Below are positions 18,452 through 27,651 of a DNA stretch of 64,000 nt, piece after piece (within the stretch, counting starts at the first letter, position 1; each line of letters begins with the position of its first letter). Below the pieces are notes generated by a model. The model worked only from the letters and a program-made list of their open reading frames with translations. It did no database searches and was not told the origin of the DNA. The stretch covers positions 21,016 through 85,015 of the forward strand of contig JAJZXU010000018.1 in NCBI GenBank assembly GCA_021806235.1, given 5' to 3'. Both the position numbers and the translations under genes were made by a program. This DNA is from Thermoplasmata archaeon. Its GTDB lineage: Archaea > Thermoplasmatota > Thermoplasmata > Thermoplasmatales > Thermoplasmataceae.

Positions 18452-19696
18452 ATGAATGAAAGTTTAATAGGTATCACCGGTTATTCATCTAAATCCTCTG
18501 GTTTTAATGGAAAAATAAAGTATGACCCGGAAAGTTTTATAGTAAATGAAATACCGCTGGATATAAAAAGAAATGAGAATGGTAAATATCATATTCTGCA
18601 AGTTAAATTATATAACTGGGATACAAATAAATTTTTAATGTACCTGGCAGATGAATTAAAAATAAGCAAAAAAAGAATTACTTACGCAGGTACAAAGGAT
18701 AAAACCGGTATAACAACACAGTATTTCTGTGTAAATTTACCATATAATTCCAGTATAAGTTCATTAAATATTAAGGATGCAGAGTTAATTGAATCATTTA
18801 AATCAAATAATATAATAAAACTCGGAGATTTAAGGGGAAACGAATTTATAATAAAAATTCTCTCAAATGAAGATAACAGCGATAAAATACTGGATATATA
18901 TGATGAAGTTGTAAATAATGGGGGTTTCCCAAATTTCTATGGTTACCAGAGATTTGGAAATATTAGGATAAATACCCATAAAATAGGGAAATTAATACTA
19001 AAAAGCAGGTATGAAGATGCTGTTAAACTGTATTTATATGACCCTGAATATGACCATGAAGATTATAGAATTAATTTCAATGAAACGGGGGACGCAAAAA
19101 GGGCTTTGAATGAATTCCCCCGGCATTTATCATTCGAAAGGTCTTTACTGGGCTATATATCTGAAAATAATACCTATGAGAAGGCATTTAACGTTTTCCC
19201 CAAAAATTTATCAATGCTATTTATACATGCTTACCAGTCGTATTTATTCAATAAAATTTTATCTGAAAGAATGAAAATTACGGGCAATTTATATGAGGTA
19301 CTGGAGGGGGATTTATTGTACAGTATCGATAATTACTTTAATCCTGATAAAAGGGAAATCATACATGCAAATAAATACAATTTAGAAAAATTGAATAAAT
19401 TATCAGTGGAAAACAAAATAAGGACTATTATTCCTTTAATTGGCTATAATACGGAATTATCTTCAGGGATAGATGGAGAAATAGAAAACAAAATACTAAA
19501 TGAAGAAAATGTAAATATAAATGATTTCAATATTAAAAATAATAGGGATTTAAGCTCATCCGGTGATTATAGAATTATATCTATAATACCGTATGATTTT
19601 AAAATGATAGATAAAAATAAAATAAGTTTTATTCTCGGTAAGGGCGTTTATGCAACGTCCTTTATACGAGAATTTTTAAAAAATGACCTTATATAA
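18452..19696 (+). CDS. truD: tRNA pseudouridine synthase D
   Basis: A 414-residue TruD-family enzyme that converts a tRNA uridine (U13 in the family) to pseudouridine. The catalytic Asp is in YAGTKDKTG (about 76-84), followed by the family motif NFYGYQRFGN and the C-terminal KGVYATSFIREF. The archaeal insertion between them is present. The gene is convergent with tbp, overlapping it by 8 bp (19689-19696). Confidence 0.92.
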   Translation: MNESLIGITGYSSKSSGFNGKIKYDPESFIVNEIPLDIKRNENGKYHILQVKLYNWDTNKFLMYLADELKISKKRITYAGTKDKTGITTQYFCVNLPYNSSISSLNIKDAELIESFKSNNIIKLGDLRGNEFIIKILSNEDNSDKILDIYDEVVNNGGFPNFYGYQRFGNIRINTHKIGKLILKSRYEDAVKLYLYDPEYDHEDYRINFNETGDAKRALNEFPRHLSFERSLLGYISENNTYEKAFNVFPKNLSMLFIHAYQSYLFNKILSERMKITGNLYEVLEGDLLYSIDNYFNPDKREIIHANKYNLEKLNKLSVENKIRTIIPLIGYNTELSSGIDGEIENKILNEENVNINDFNIKNNRDLSSSGDYRIISIIPYDFKMIDKNKISFILGKGVYATSFIREFLKNDLI

Positions 19697-20243
19697 GGCC
19701 GACTTTCTGCAATTCCTTTTTAACCTTGATTACTGCCTGTTCTATTTCACTTTCTTCCTTGGCACCGGTACATACAACTTTGCCCGAACCAAATAATAGC
19801 AATACAACTTTCGGCTCTTCCACCCTGTAAACCAGTCCCGGAAATTGTTCGGGTTCATATTCAACGTTTTCAAGACCCAGCGACATTGCAATATCGGTTA
19901 AATTTAGGTCTGATTCAAGGTCATATACAGCAACTATATTCTGAACTATTATATCCGGGTTATCCGTTACTTCAATATTTGCCTTTTTCATCTTATCTAT
20001 TATAATATCTATTGTTTTTTTAACATTTTCAAGATTTTTTGCCCCTGTGCAGTTGACTTTACCGCTTCTGAAAATTAAAACTGCTGTTTTTGGGTCCTTT
20101 AATCTATAAATCAAACCAGGGAATTGTTCGGGTTCATATTCCGATCCTTCGAGTGCCAGAGCAATTTTGCTTAAATCCAGATGTTCAGCTAATGAAGTTG
20201 ATGCCACTATATTTTCTATTGTTATTTTTTCCATTTCACTCAT
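19689..20243 (-). CDS. tbp: TATA-box-binding protein
   Basis: A 184-residue archaeal TBP made of two imperfect repeats. Each contains the ExEPEQFPGL(I/V)YR signature (about 40-52 and 131-143), a strand with LIFRSGKVNCTGAK or LLFGSGKVVCTGAK, and a C-terminal helix. TBP recognises promoters together with TFB. ATG 20243 (MSEMEKITIENI) gives the usual length; the longer frame to 20369 would add a 42-residue hydrophobic leader across the promoter and is rejected. A short acidic C-terminal tail is missing, the protein ending KELQKVGLI. Confidence 0.96.
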   Translation of the reverse strand: MSEMEKITIENIVASTSLAEHLDLSKIALALEGSEYEPEQFPGLIYRLKDPKTAVLIFRSGKVNCTGAKNLENVKKTIDIIIDKMKKANIEVTDNPDIIVQNIVAVYDLESDLNLTDIAMSLGLENVEYEPEQFPGLVYRVEEPKVVLLLFGSGKVVCTGAKEESEIEQAVIKVKKELQKVGLI

Positions 20244-20285
20244 ATATATCACTCTCTTTATATATAAAGGGTATATAAAGGTTTT
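20244..20285 (-). promoter_or_regulatory. tbp promoter with tandem TATA-like boxes
   Basis: Two TATA-like boxes precede tbp on the minus strand. A perfect 14-bp palindrome CTTTATATATAAAG (20256-20269) is centred about 20 nt before the start codon, and CCTTTATATACCC (20269-20281) about 32 nt before it. A GAGTGAT stretch (20249-20255) can serve as ribosome site. TBP could bind either box, so autoregulation is conceivable. Confidence 0.5.
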
Positions 20286-20384
20286 AATTTTTTTAAAAAT
20301 TAATGTAAAGGTAATTGAAAATAATATAAAAATAATTTGACCAATTTGCGGATACAAAAATAATGTCACTTAGGGGTAAACAGC

Positions 20385-20617
20385 ATGGAAAAATATGTAT
20401 TAAATAAGAAACAGATTATACTTTTTCTGGTTTCACTTGTAGCATCCACCATAGCATTTCTAATTATTGATGTATATACTGTTTTACATTATTATAATGA
20501 TTCTGTTTCCTGACCGGACTTCAGTATTATCTGTTTTACGCAATTCCCTACTTACTTATTTTAGTTATTCTCCTTATTATTACAATTCTTAAAATAAATT
20601 ATAATATAATAAATTAA
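20385..20617 (+). pseudogene. Possible frameshifted two-span membrane protein
   Basis: ATG 20385 starts a 42-codon frame (MEKYVLNKKQ..., stop 20511-20513) with one membrane helix. Immediately after it, in another frame, follows TGLQYYLFYAIPYLLILVI and a basic end, stopping at 20615-20617, a second helix. Together they look like one roughly 75-residue two-span protein with a frameshift near 20505. Two overlapping mini-genes are the alternative. No family recognised. Confidence 0.4.
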
Positions 20618-20913
20618 TACATGTTTAACTGTTCCCTGGCATAATCCGTCATCATATCCGGATTCCATTGTGGATCCCATACCAGTTCAATATCTGCTGC
20701 CTCAACATCTGCCAGATTCTCAACCTCTTTCTGTGCTTCGGATAAAATCCATGGTGTCACCGGGCATGTTGGTGCCGTCATGGTCATTTTTATGTATACC
20801 CTGTTATCGGTTATTTGAACATCATAAACCAAGCCTAAATTAACAACATCCATGCCTATTTCTGGATCGGATACGTTTTTTAATACCTCTAAAACTTCTT
20901 CTTTTGTTACCAT
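20614..20913 (-). CDS. MIP18/PaaD-like iron-sulfur assembly protein (DUF59)
   Basis: A 99-residue DUF59-family protein: LKNVSDPEIGMDVVNLGLVYDV at the N-terminal end (about 10-31) and the conserved Cys in TAPTCPVTP (about 48-56). Such proteins help assemble or insert Fe-S clusters (SufT/MIP18 type). It is monocistronic here, with a TATA-like stretch just upstream. Confidence 0.87.
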   Translation of the reverse strand: MVTKEEVLEVLKNVSDPEIGMDVVNLGLVYDVQITDNRVYIKMTMTAPTCPVTPWILSEAQKEVENLADVEAADIELVWDPQWNPDMMTDYAREQLNMY

Positions 20914-20970
20914 GATTAAATTAATAATAATTGGTTATTTAAACATTATTAATATATTCTATAATTTATT

Positions 20971-21506
20971 TTATTGTGTATTAAATGTACCTTCTGCTGG
21001 GTTTTTAGGCTCTTTTTTCTTCAGTACAAGACCTACAATAAGCATTATAAAGCCTATAAAAGCTGCCATAGCCCCTATTATGATTAGTGATCCACCGAGT
21101 TGCAGTGTTGTTAATGGTGCATATTCATATCCAATTGCCGGTGTAGAGTTATTAAATGCAACAAATACATATTTACCTGCAGCCAGGCCTGTATATACTT
21201 CGGCACCGGATGCCGATGATGTCGGTTTTATTGGGTAATGTTCCAGACTGGCATTGCTATTTACCTTTGATAGACCAGATGCCTTTATTAACCCTTCATG
21301 TGTAGAATTTGATGTCACTATTAATTCATATCATGAGGACATGGTCATATTGTTGGTTATATATTCCGTTTTGCTCGATGGATCTGATTTTACCGCTGTG
21401 TGTAAATTATGGCTTAATATACTGGTAGCCTCATAATATCCACCTACAGCCATTGCAATGCCTATTATAAGCACAACCAGGCCTACAAGAGCTATTTTTT
21501 TCTCAT
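20971..21506 (-). pseudogene. Surface membrane protein paralogue, broken by frameshift and in-frame TGA
   Basis: Homologue of the gene at 13263-13790. From ATG 21506 the sequence needs one extra A in a seven-A run (about 21494-21500) to read MRKKIALVG and enter the first membrane helix. About 57 codons on, TGA at 21331-21333 stands where the paralogue has Gly (MSVTPGYYI versus MTMSS-stop-YEL). After it the frame stays open through the second helix to KKKEPKNPAEG. Two independent lesions make it a likely pseudogene. TGA is used as an ordinary stop elsewhere (arsR), so recoding to an amino acid is improbable; sequencing error in the A run cannot be excluded. Confidence 0.75.
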
Positions 21507-21663
21507 TATTAAAACCTATTAATACTATGTAAATTCTATACTTAAATATTTTTGCATTTATATTATTACTTATCATTAACCGTTAGGATTTCACAGTTCG
21601 TGTGTATTTAATACCATAATAAGTACAATGATTGAAATAATAAAGATGATATAAAATTAGAAC

Positions 21664-22632
21664 TTAATATTCATTATATATATCTGGCCTTAGCCTTATT
21701 ACAAATGCATTTCTGATTGACTCATATATTAGATCATACCTTTTAATTCTATTATCTGAAATTAAACCTGTTATGCCCTCTCTTTTCCCTATGTTTTTAA
21801 TGCCATATAATTTTTCAATATATTCACTTACATAACCACCGGATTTAATAAAATCAATAATATTATCAGGAATTTCAAATCCAGAGCTAACGCCTGTTGT
21901 TACCTTACTGTATTTATCTATTACAGTACAGTAGTGAAAATCATAATAGACATTATTTATTTTATTATAAATTAATCCTGATTCGACTCCAATGGAATAA
22001 TCATTATCCTTTAATCCGTATAGAGCCCTCTGTGTGGCAAATTTTGCTGTATCGCTGCCGAATGGCTGTTCCGAATCCGTTTTATAATCAGAATTCCTTA
22101 TTACTGTATAGTTTTTCATGTAACTTTTAAGAATATTATTCAGTGCACCTATTTTCAAATTATTATTCGTTGATATACTTATTTTTATTTTTGTTTTTCT
22201 TTTTCCGGATTTTGTTATTTCCTTATTTATCACCCTTGTTGAACTTATTGGGAATAGATCTTCCGCAAGAACAAACGGGATTTCTATTATTTTTAAAGGT
22301 TTTTTATTCAATTTTAATCTTTCACTGTTTATTTTTAATGCATTTTTATATGTTTCCGGGGAAACAACAAGATTTGCATCCCCAACATCAAGTGTATTGC
22401 CATATGAGGAGTCCAGTGGGTGTATTTCAAAATCATCGGTAAATTTTCTCATAAAATTTTCTACTGTATTTTTTCTTTTTTCATAATTTCTTTTTATATC
22501 TTTGTTTGAACTAACATATTTATCCGATGTTATGCCGATTATTACATGGTCATTCGTTTCATATGCTGCTTTTAATAGTTTTTCATGACCCTTATGTAAA
22601 CAGTTAAATGTACCGCCAACAAGTGTTACCAT
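21664..22632 (-). CDS. coaD: Fused phosphopantetheine adenylyltransferase / inosine-xanthosine triphosphatase
   Basis: A 322-residue two-domain protein. Residues 1-145 form an archaeal/eukaryal type phosphopantetheine adenylyltransferase: GGTFNCLHKGH (nucleotide-binding T/HxGH type), and ISSTRVI near the end of the domain. It makes dephospho-CoA from 4'-phosphopantetheine. From about 148 the sequence reads as a DUF84/YjjX-type NTP phosphatase: ISTNNNLKIGAL, YSIGVESGLI, then REGITGLISDNRIKR, which cleans ITP/XTP from the pool. This fusion is known from Thermoplasma relatives. Both active regions look intact. Confidence 0.85.
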   Translation of the reverse strand: MVTLVGGTFNCLHKGHEKLLKAAYETNDHVIIGITSDKYVSSNKDIKRNYEKRKNTVENFMRKFTDDFEIHPLDSSYGNTLDVGDANLVVSPETYKNALKINSERLKLNKKPLKIIEIPFVLAEDLFPISSTRVINKEITKSGKRKTKIKISISTNNNLKIGALNNILKSYMKNYTVIRNSDYKTDSEQPFGSDTAKFATQRALYGLKDNDYSIGVESGLIYNKINNVYYDFHYCTVIDKYSKVTTGVSSGFEIPDNIIDFIKSGGYVSEYIEKLYGIKNIGKREGITGLISDNRIKRYDLIYESIRNAFVIRLRPDIYNEY

Positions 22633-22666
22633 TGAAAGTAAATTATTAATTATTATAAAATATTAT

Positions 22667-23869
22667 TTAATAACTTTTAATTTCGTCTTTAATGGTTTTT
22701 GCCAGTCTTTTTATTCCGTCCTTTATATCATCATCCTGGGAATATGTAAAATTTAATCTCATTGTGTTTATTTCAGGGTTATTATGGTAAAAGGCTGATC
22801 CTGATACATATGCAACCTTATTCTCTATAGCCCTTTTTAGCATTTTTGATGAATCTATATTTCCATTCAATTTAAGCCACAGAAACATGCCACCATCCGG
22901 CCTTGACCACTCTGCATTTTCCATATTATCATCTAAGGATTCAAGCATTATATCTCTCTTTCTTCTGTATAGATTTATTGTTTTCGGTATCTGATCATAT
23001 ATTACTCCCCTCTTTAAGTATTCATATGCTATATACTGTGATAATGAATCACCTGCCAGATCTAAAGACTGCTTTAACATATTAAATCTATGTATAACTT
23101 CAGGCTGTGATACTGTAAATCCTGTTCTTAAACCGGGGGCCATAACCTTTGAAAATGTTCCGAGATATGTTACAATATCATTTGTGTCAAGGCTTTTTAA
23201 TGCGGGTAATTTACTGCCTGAATACCTCAAATCGCCATATGGATTATCCTCTATCACCGGTATATCATACTGATATGCAAGTTCCAGTAGATGTTTCCTT
23301 CTATCAAGTGTCATTGTATATCCTGCAGGATTCTGGAACGTCGGTATTGTGTAAATAAATTTTGGTTTTATTCCCATTGATTTTAACATTTTTAATTTGT
23401 TTTCTAAATCTTCTATTATCATGCCATCGCTATCCATATTTACTGAAACGGATCTTACAGAATTTGCATTTAATGATGACAACATGCCTACATATGTTGG
23501 TGCTTCGGTTATAACGTAATCATTGGGATTTGCAAAAATTTTAGATAACGCATATAGTGCCTGCTGTGAACCAGTTGTTATAATCATATTATCAGGATTT
23601 ACATGCATATTTTCATCCTTTAATAGATAGTTTTTTAGCTCATCCCTTAAATATATTAATCCATCGGTCTCACCATACTGCAATGCTGATGAGGAATGGT
23701 TATCTATTATATCATCCAGTATATTTTTTATTTCCTTTGACGGAAACGATTCAGGATTTGGCATGCCTCCACCAAATGATATCATTCCTGGTAAACGTAT
23801 ATACTTCAACAAATCCCTTATTTCAGACGATTTTACATTCTTTAAATTATCAGAAAATTCAAAATCCAT
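22667..23869 (-). CDS. PLP-dependent aminotransferase (class I/II, AadR/LysN-like)
   Basis: A 400-residue fold-type I aminotransferase. Visible: ISFGGGMPNPESFP near the N-terminus, TTGSQQAL, IYTIPTFQNPAGYTM, EDNPYGDLRY, and the PLP lysine in GTFSKVMAPGLRTGF. This combination is typical of broad aminotransferases acting on 2-aminoadipate, aromatic or branched-chain substrates. ATG 23869 is chosen because a TATA-like box lies about 20 nt before it and the protein then begins as in relatives; the frame itself opens at 23917. Substrate not assigned. Confidence 0.88.
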   Translation of the reverse strand: MDFEFSDNLKNVKSSEIRDLLKYIRLPGMISFGGGMPNPESFPSKEIKNILDDIIDNHSSSALQYGETDGLIYLRDELKNYLLKDENMHVNPDNMIITTGSQQALYALSKIFANPNDYVITEAPTYVGMLSSLNANSVRSVSVNMDSDGMIIEDLENKLKMLKSMGIKPKFIYTIPTFQNPAGYTMTLDRRKHLLELAYQYDIPVIEDNPYGDLRYSGSKLPALKSLDTNDIVTYLGTFSKVMAPGLRTGFTVSQPEVIHRFNMLKQSLDLAGDSLSQYIAYEYLKRGVIYDQIPKTINLYRRKRDIMLESLDDNMENAEWSRPDGGMFLWLKLNGNIDSSKMLKRAIENKVAYVSGSAFYHNNPEINTMRLNFTYSQDDDIKDGIKRLAKTIKDEIKSY

Positions 23870-23959
23870 AAATATTGATGTCATATAAATATTTAAATTT
23901 TCATTCGTGATTTTCATTCAAAATGAAAAAACGTTTTATAATCGATATTAATTAAAAGA

Positions 23960-24463
23960 ATGATGTTTCACAAAATTATATGGAAAGTCACGGTAACGGG
24001 TAAAAAGGGTTCTGGAAAAAGTTCGTTAATATCGTCTGCGGCTTATAACTGCAGTTCCCCTATTGATTTGAAAGGATTTACCAGGAAGAGAATAAACATG
24101 AATTTTAACTCCGAGGAATATGATATAGATTTATTATTTCTTGAGATGCCAATAGAATTGTTAAATGATAAGGTTTTATCAAAATCCACATTTGTTTTAT
24201 TAACTGCGGATATAACAGATATGGACAGTTTAAAAATTGCAGAAGAATTCATAAAAAAGTACAATGGTGATATGGAAATATTTTTAATAGGAATGAAATC
24301 CGATTTAAGATACATTTCACAGTTCTGGGAAAATGATATGGATGAGATAGGGAATAAATATAATATAAAATATTATATATACAATAATAAACTGGTCTTC
24401 ACGAATATTATGGATGAAATTCTAAAAAGTGTTCTGACAAAGATTTATAACCAGAGTAAATAA
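23960..24463 (+). CDS. Small Ras-like GTPase-related protein
   Basis: A 167-residue protein with a P-loop GKKGSGKSS at about 15-23 and a small-GTPase-like alternation of strands and helices (LLTADITDMDSLKIAEEFI, then IFLIGMKSD). The G3 DxxG is not evident (LLFLEMPIEL) and the G4 NKxD reads MKSD, so GTP specificity is doubtful. It is followed after 9 bp by endA, probably one operon. Function unknown. Confidence 0.7.
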   Translation: MMFHKIIWKVTVTGKKGSGKSSLISSAAYNCSSPIDLKGFTRKRINMNFNSEEYDIDLLFLEMPIELLNDKVLSKSTFVLLTADITDMDSLKIAEEFIKKYNGDMEIFLIGMKSDLRYISQFWENDMDEIGNKYNIKYYIYNNKLVFTNIMDEILKSVLTKIYNQSK

Positions 24464-24472
24464 TACACCTTA

Positions 24473-25342
24473 ATGGATATAATCTGCAAAAATGCCAGAT
24501 TCGTTGCGTGTAATATAAGTACATCGCAGATAATAAATAAATACCATATCGGTAAAATTGTTGATAATAATTTTTACATAACACCATGTGATGCAATATA
24601 TCTTTACGTAAAGGGAAAAATAAAGCCACTGGATTTGAATGGACTAAAAGATATAATGGAAAAATTATTCGATGATGACATTTACCTGTATTATGTCTAT
24701 GAGATATTAAAAAATAAGGGTTATTATGTAAAAAATGAGGGGAATAAATTTTATTTTAAAAGAAAAATTAAGGAAAAATATAGTATACCTGTAATTTTAG
24801 TCAGGGAAAAGGAAGTTATAAATTTTTCACAGGTGTATAATGAATTGCCTGCTATATTCATAACTGTGGATGAGGAAAAAAGTGTCACATATTTTCATGC
24901 CGATTATATAGACCCCTATGGCTATGTAAATGATGAAATAAATGTAAAAAATGTTGAAAAAATTGATAATGTATATTATACACCCGATGAAGCTCCAGAA
25001 TGGTTTGGTGAGAGTTTCCACAGCATAAAAATTTTGAATGATTTTGAGGCAAACTATGTTACAAATACCATGAAATCAAATGAGGATTTATTATATAATG
25101 ACCTTATAAAGAGAAAATTTATAGTGAAAAGCGGTTTTAAGTATGGGCAGCATTTCAGGATTTATGCAAGATCAATGAATGACCATGCAGAATACCTCGT
25201 AAGTTTTATAGATTCTGAAGAATGGTATAAAATAAGCAGGGCAATACGGTTATCAATAAGTGTAAGAAAGGATACAATTTTTGCCGGTTTTATAAATGGC
25301 GCGGTAAAATATATAAAAATAGAAAGATTAAAAGATATTTAA
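24473..25342 (+). CDS. endA: tRNA-splicing endonuclease
   Basis: A 289-residue EndA. The C-terminal catalytic domain reads KSGFKYGQHFRIYARSM with Tyr231, NDHAEYLVSF with His238 and LSISVRKDTIF with Lys266, the catalytic triad. The N-terminal half is a degenerate copy of the same fold lacking these residues, so this is the long, two-repeat homodimeric type (alpha-2), which cuts bulge-helix-bulge intron sites in pre-tRNA. It overlaps the convergent rps2 stop by 4 bp. Confidence 0.88.
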   Translation: MDIICKNARFVACNISTSQIINKYHIGKIVDNNFYITPCDAIYLYVKGKIKPLDLNGLKDIMEKLFDDDIYLYYVYEILKNKGYYVKNEGNKFYFKRKIKEKYSIPVILVREKEVINFSQVYNELPAIFITVDEEKSVTYFHADYIDPYGYVNDEINVKNVEKIDNVYYTPDEAPEWFGESFHSIKILNDFEANYVTNTMKSNEDLLYNDLIKRKFIVKSGFKYGQHFRIYARSMNDHAEYLVSFIDSEEWYKISRAIRLSISVRKDTIFAGFINGAVKYIKIERLKDI

Positions 25343-25941
25343 ATCTGTACCTCAAAGTCATCTATTTTTGAGGACATATCATCATATGATTTTATATCTC
25401 CACGGTTTTTTAATACCTCTCTCGCCAGTAACCAGTATATAACTGCAAGCGACATTCTTCCCTTGTTGTTTGTGGGTATTATTAAATCAACAAAATCTGT
25501 TTTGTTATTTGCATCACATAATGATATTATTGGTATACCTATTCTTATAGCTTCTTTCATTGCCTGTGTATCCGCTAATGGATCTGTTATAAGTATTACC
25601 TTTGCATTTGAGTATGATCCCAGGACCGGGTTTGTAAGTGTTCCTGGTATAAATCTACCTATAATTGAATTGGCACCTATAATATCTGAAAATTTTGCAA
25701 CAGGCCTGAATGCATACTGTCTCTGTGCAACAACAAGTATATCCTGTGGTGCATACCTTGCAAGCATTTTGCCCGCTTCAATTAATGCATGGTTTGTCTT
25801 TTTAATGTCCAGTATGTACAATCCATCGTTTCTTATCTTAAATATGTATTTATCCATATCCTTTGATTTAACCTGTGTTCCTATATGAACTCCAGATTTT
25901 TGATATTCCTCTTCTGGTATCAATAACTGCTCTTCCATCAT
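25339..25941 (-). CDS. rps2: Small ribosomal subunit protein uS2
   Basis: A 200-residue archaeal S2. Typical segments: GVHIGTQVKSKDM, NDGLYILDIKKT, DILVVAQRQYAFRPV, GRFIPGTLTNP and the GIPIISLCDANN region. ATG 25941 or 25938 (both Met) start it; AAGGTAAT a few bases upstream is a usable ribosome site. Expected in an enolase/RNA polymerase cluster in many archaea, but here it stands alone. Confidence 0.95.
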   Translation of the reverse strand: MMEEQLLIPEEEYQKSGVHIGTQVKSKDMDKYIFKIRNDGLYILDIKKTNHALIEAGKMLARYAPQDILVVAQRQYAFRPVAKFSDIIGANSIIGRFIPGTLTNPVLGSYSNAKVILITDPLADTQAMKEAIRIGIPIISLCDANNKTDFVDLIIPTNNKGRMSLAVIYWLLAREVLKNRGDIKSYDDMSSKIDDFEVQI

Positions 25942-25987
25942 AATAATTACCTTTTTATTTTATATATAATTATAAATTATTATATAA

Positions 25988-26908
25988 TTATTCCCATTCG
26001 ATTGTTGCAGGTGGTTTATCTGTTATATCATAAACAATTCTATTTATTTCTGGTATTTCATCGGTTATTTCACTGGATATCTGTGATAATAATTCCCAGT
26101 CAGGCCTTGAAAATGTACCTGTCATACCATCAAATGTATCTATAAATCTTATTGCAATAGTGTTTCCATATACCCTGTTATCACCGTGGACACCGGTTGT
26201 TTTAACCGGCAATAAAACACAGAAATACTGCCATGGCTTATTATTGCATTTTTCGTTTACGTATCTTTCCGTTATATCTGTGGCTTTTCTCAAAATGTCT
26301 AATTTATCCTCTGTTACCTCACCAATTATTCTTATTGATAATCCCGGGCCTGGAAATGGCATCACCTCTGGCAAACCTAAATAATCTGATATTTCACGTA
26401 CCTCATCCTTATATAAATCCCTTAATGGCTCTATTAATTTTAATTTCATATCCTCCGGCAAACCCCCAACGTTATGATGACTTTTTATTGTATCCCTTGA
26501 GGACCCGCCGCTTTCTATCCAGTCCGGTGCAATTGTTCCCTGCAATAAATATCTGGCATCGAATTTTTTTGCCTCCTTATCAAATACATCGATGAATGTT
26601 TTTCCTATTACCTTTCTCTTTTCTTCCGGGTCTATTACTCCCCTTAAATTACTTAAAAATAATTTTTTAGCATCTATTAATTGATATTTTATATTAAATT
26701 TTTTAAATAATGTATCTACCCTGTTAACCTCATTTAACCTCAACAAACCTGTATCAACGAAGATAATTTTTATATTGTTAAAGGGTGCGGCAATAGTAGC
26801 AAGCAATGTACTGTCCTGACCTCCAGAACATGCCATTATGGCCTTATTATCCCTCAGTTCTTCCCTTATTTTTTCTCTGCTTTCTTTTATGAATTGACCC
26901 GGATTCAT
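25988..26908 (-). CDS. guaA: GMP synthase, ATP-pyrophosphatase subunit (GuaAB type)
   Basis: A 306-residue ATP-PPase subunit of two-subunit archaeal GMP synthase, aminating XMP to GMP. The pyrophosphate loop SGGQDST is at about 30-36; [14 protein letters not shown] and the C-terminal PPATIEWE dimerisation/XMP-binding end are present. The glutamine amidotransferase domain is absent and must be encoded elsewhere. Functionally follows guaB. Confidence 0.95.
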   Translation of the reverse strand: MNPGQFIKESREKIREELRDNKAIMACSGGQDSTLLATIAAPFNNIKIIFVDTGLLRLNEVNRVDTLFKKFNIKYQLIDAKKLFLSNLRGVIDPEEKRKVIGKTFIDVFDKEAKKFDARYLLQGTIAPDWIESGGSSRDTIKSHHNVGGLPEDMKLKLIEPLRDLYKDEVREISDYLGLPEVMPFPGPGLSIRIIGEVTEDKLDILRKATDITERYVNEKCNNKPWQYFCVLLPVKTTGVHGDNRVYGNTIAIRFIDTFDGMTGTFSRPDWELLSQISSEITDEIPEINRIVYDITDKPPATIEWE

Positions 26909-26965
26909 GTATATGTATGGATAATGGATTAATTAATATTATGAAATCGGTATGCCTGGATTATA

Positions 26966-27088
26966 ATGATACACCCGGGATTTATTGAAATACCGGGAGC
27001 TACAAAATTTCTGCCCGGTGAACATCTAACATGTACGGTAAATCAAACACTGGCAAAATGGAATAATTCCCCCCTCGAATTTATGTAA
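26966..27088 (+). CDS. Possible 40-codon ORF in the guaA-RHH intergenic region
   Basis: ATG 26966 to TAA 27086-27088. The product (MIHPGFIEIPGATKF..., ending NSPLEFM) has an unusually balanced, GC-richer composition for intergenic DNA, so it may be a relic of a longer gene. A hairpin CCCGG...CCGGG (about 26973-26996) lies within it. No family recognised. The rest of 26909-27322 shows only AT-rich sequence. Confidence 0.22.
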   Translation: MIHPGFIEIPGATKFLPGEHLTCTVNQTLAKWNNSPLEFM

Positions 27089-27322
27089 TTATTAAAGACA
27101 TGGATTTACAATTGCCATATTTAATGATTAAAATTAATCAGGTTAGAATAATATATACTCTGTTAATAAATAGCACAGATAAAAAAAAGATGGTAAGTGA
27201 AAATAATTGAGGCATCTTAAATAATTTACAGGTTCTTGTTATGTTCATTTAGATTAATATTTTTTACTTTTAATTCCGGTAGTTTAAAAAAACTTTATAA
27301 AGCATGATGCATTAATACAAGT

Positions 27323-27487
27323 ATGATAGCCTCTAATAAATATAATAAAATAAGTGTTTATATTAGAAAGGATGAGAAAGCCCTCATAGAAGAAAAAGCA
27401 TTAAAAGAAGGTGTGTCGTTATCAAGGTATCTTGTACTGGCAGCCCTTCACGGTAGTATAACGTTTGAAAACGAGAACATAGAATAA
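27323..27487 (+). CDS. Small ribbon-helix-helix-like DNA-binding protein
   Basis: A 54-residue protein. The strand KISVYIRKDE, helix KALIEEKALKEG and helix SLSRYLVLAALHG give the beta-alpha-alpha pattern of CopG/Arc-type repressors, which bind DNA as dimers. A TATA-like box CTTTATAAAG (about 27292-27301) precedes ATG 27323. It stands alone, so it may regulate the downstream permease or be an orphan antitoxin; neither is shown. Confidence 0.65.
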   Translation: MIASNKYNKISVYIRKDEKALIEEKALKEGVSLSRYLVLAALHGSITFENENIE

Positions 27488-27651
27488 TATTTTTAAGCAT
27501 TAATTTTTGTAAATTTTTAATATATTTTTTTGGTTTCCATACCCTCAGTGTACATTAATTTTATAAGCTTATTTATATAATATATTTAAGAAATATATGG
27601 TATAATAGCATATATATTTAAATATTCGGAAAATATATAGTCAGGATAGAA

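Noticed and set aside
21331..21333. In-frame TGA as selenocysteine or reassigned codon
   Set aside because: The paralogue has Gly there, no Sec system is expected in Thermoplasmatales, TGA is an ordinary stop elsewhere in the window, and a second lesion exists in the same gene.
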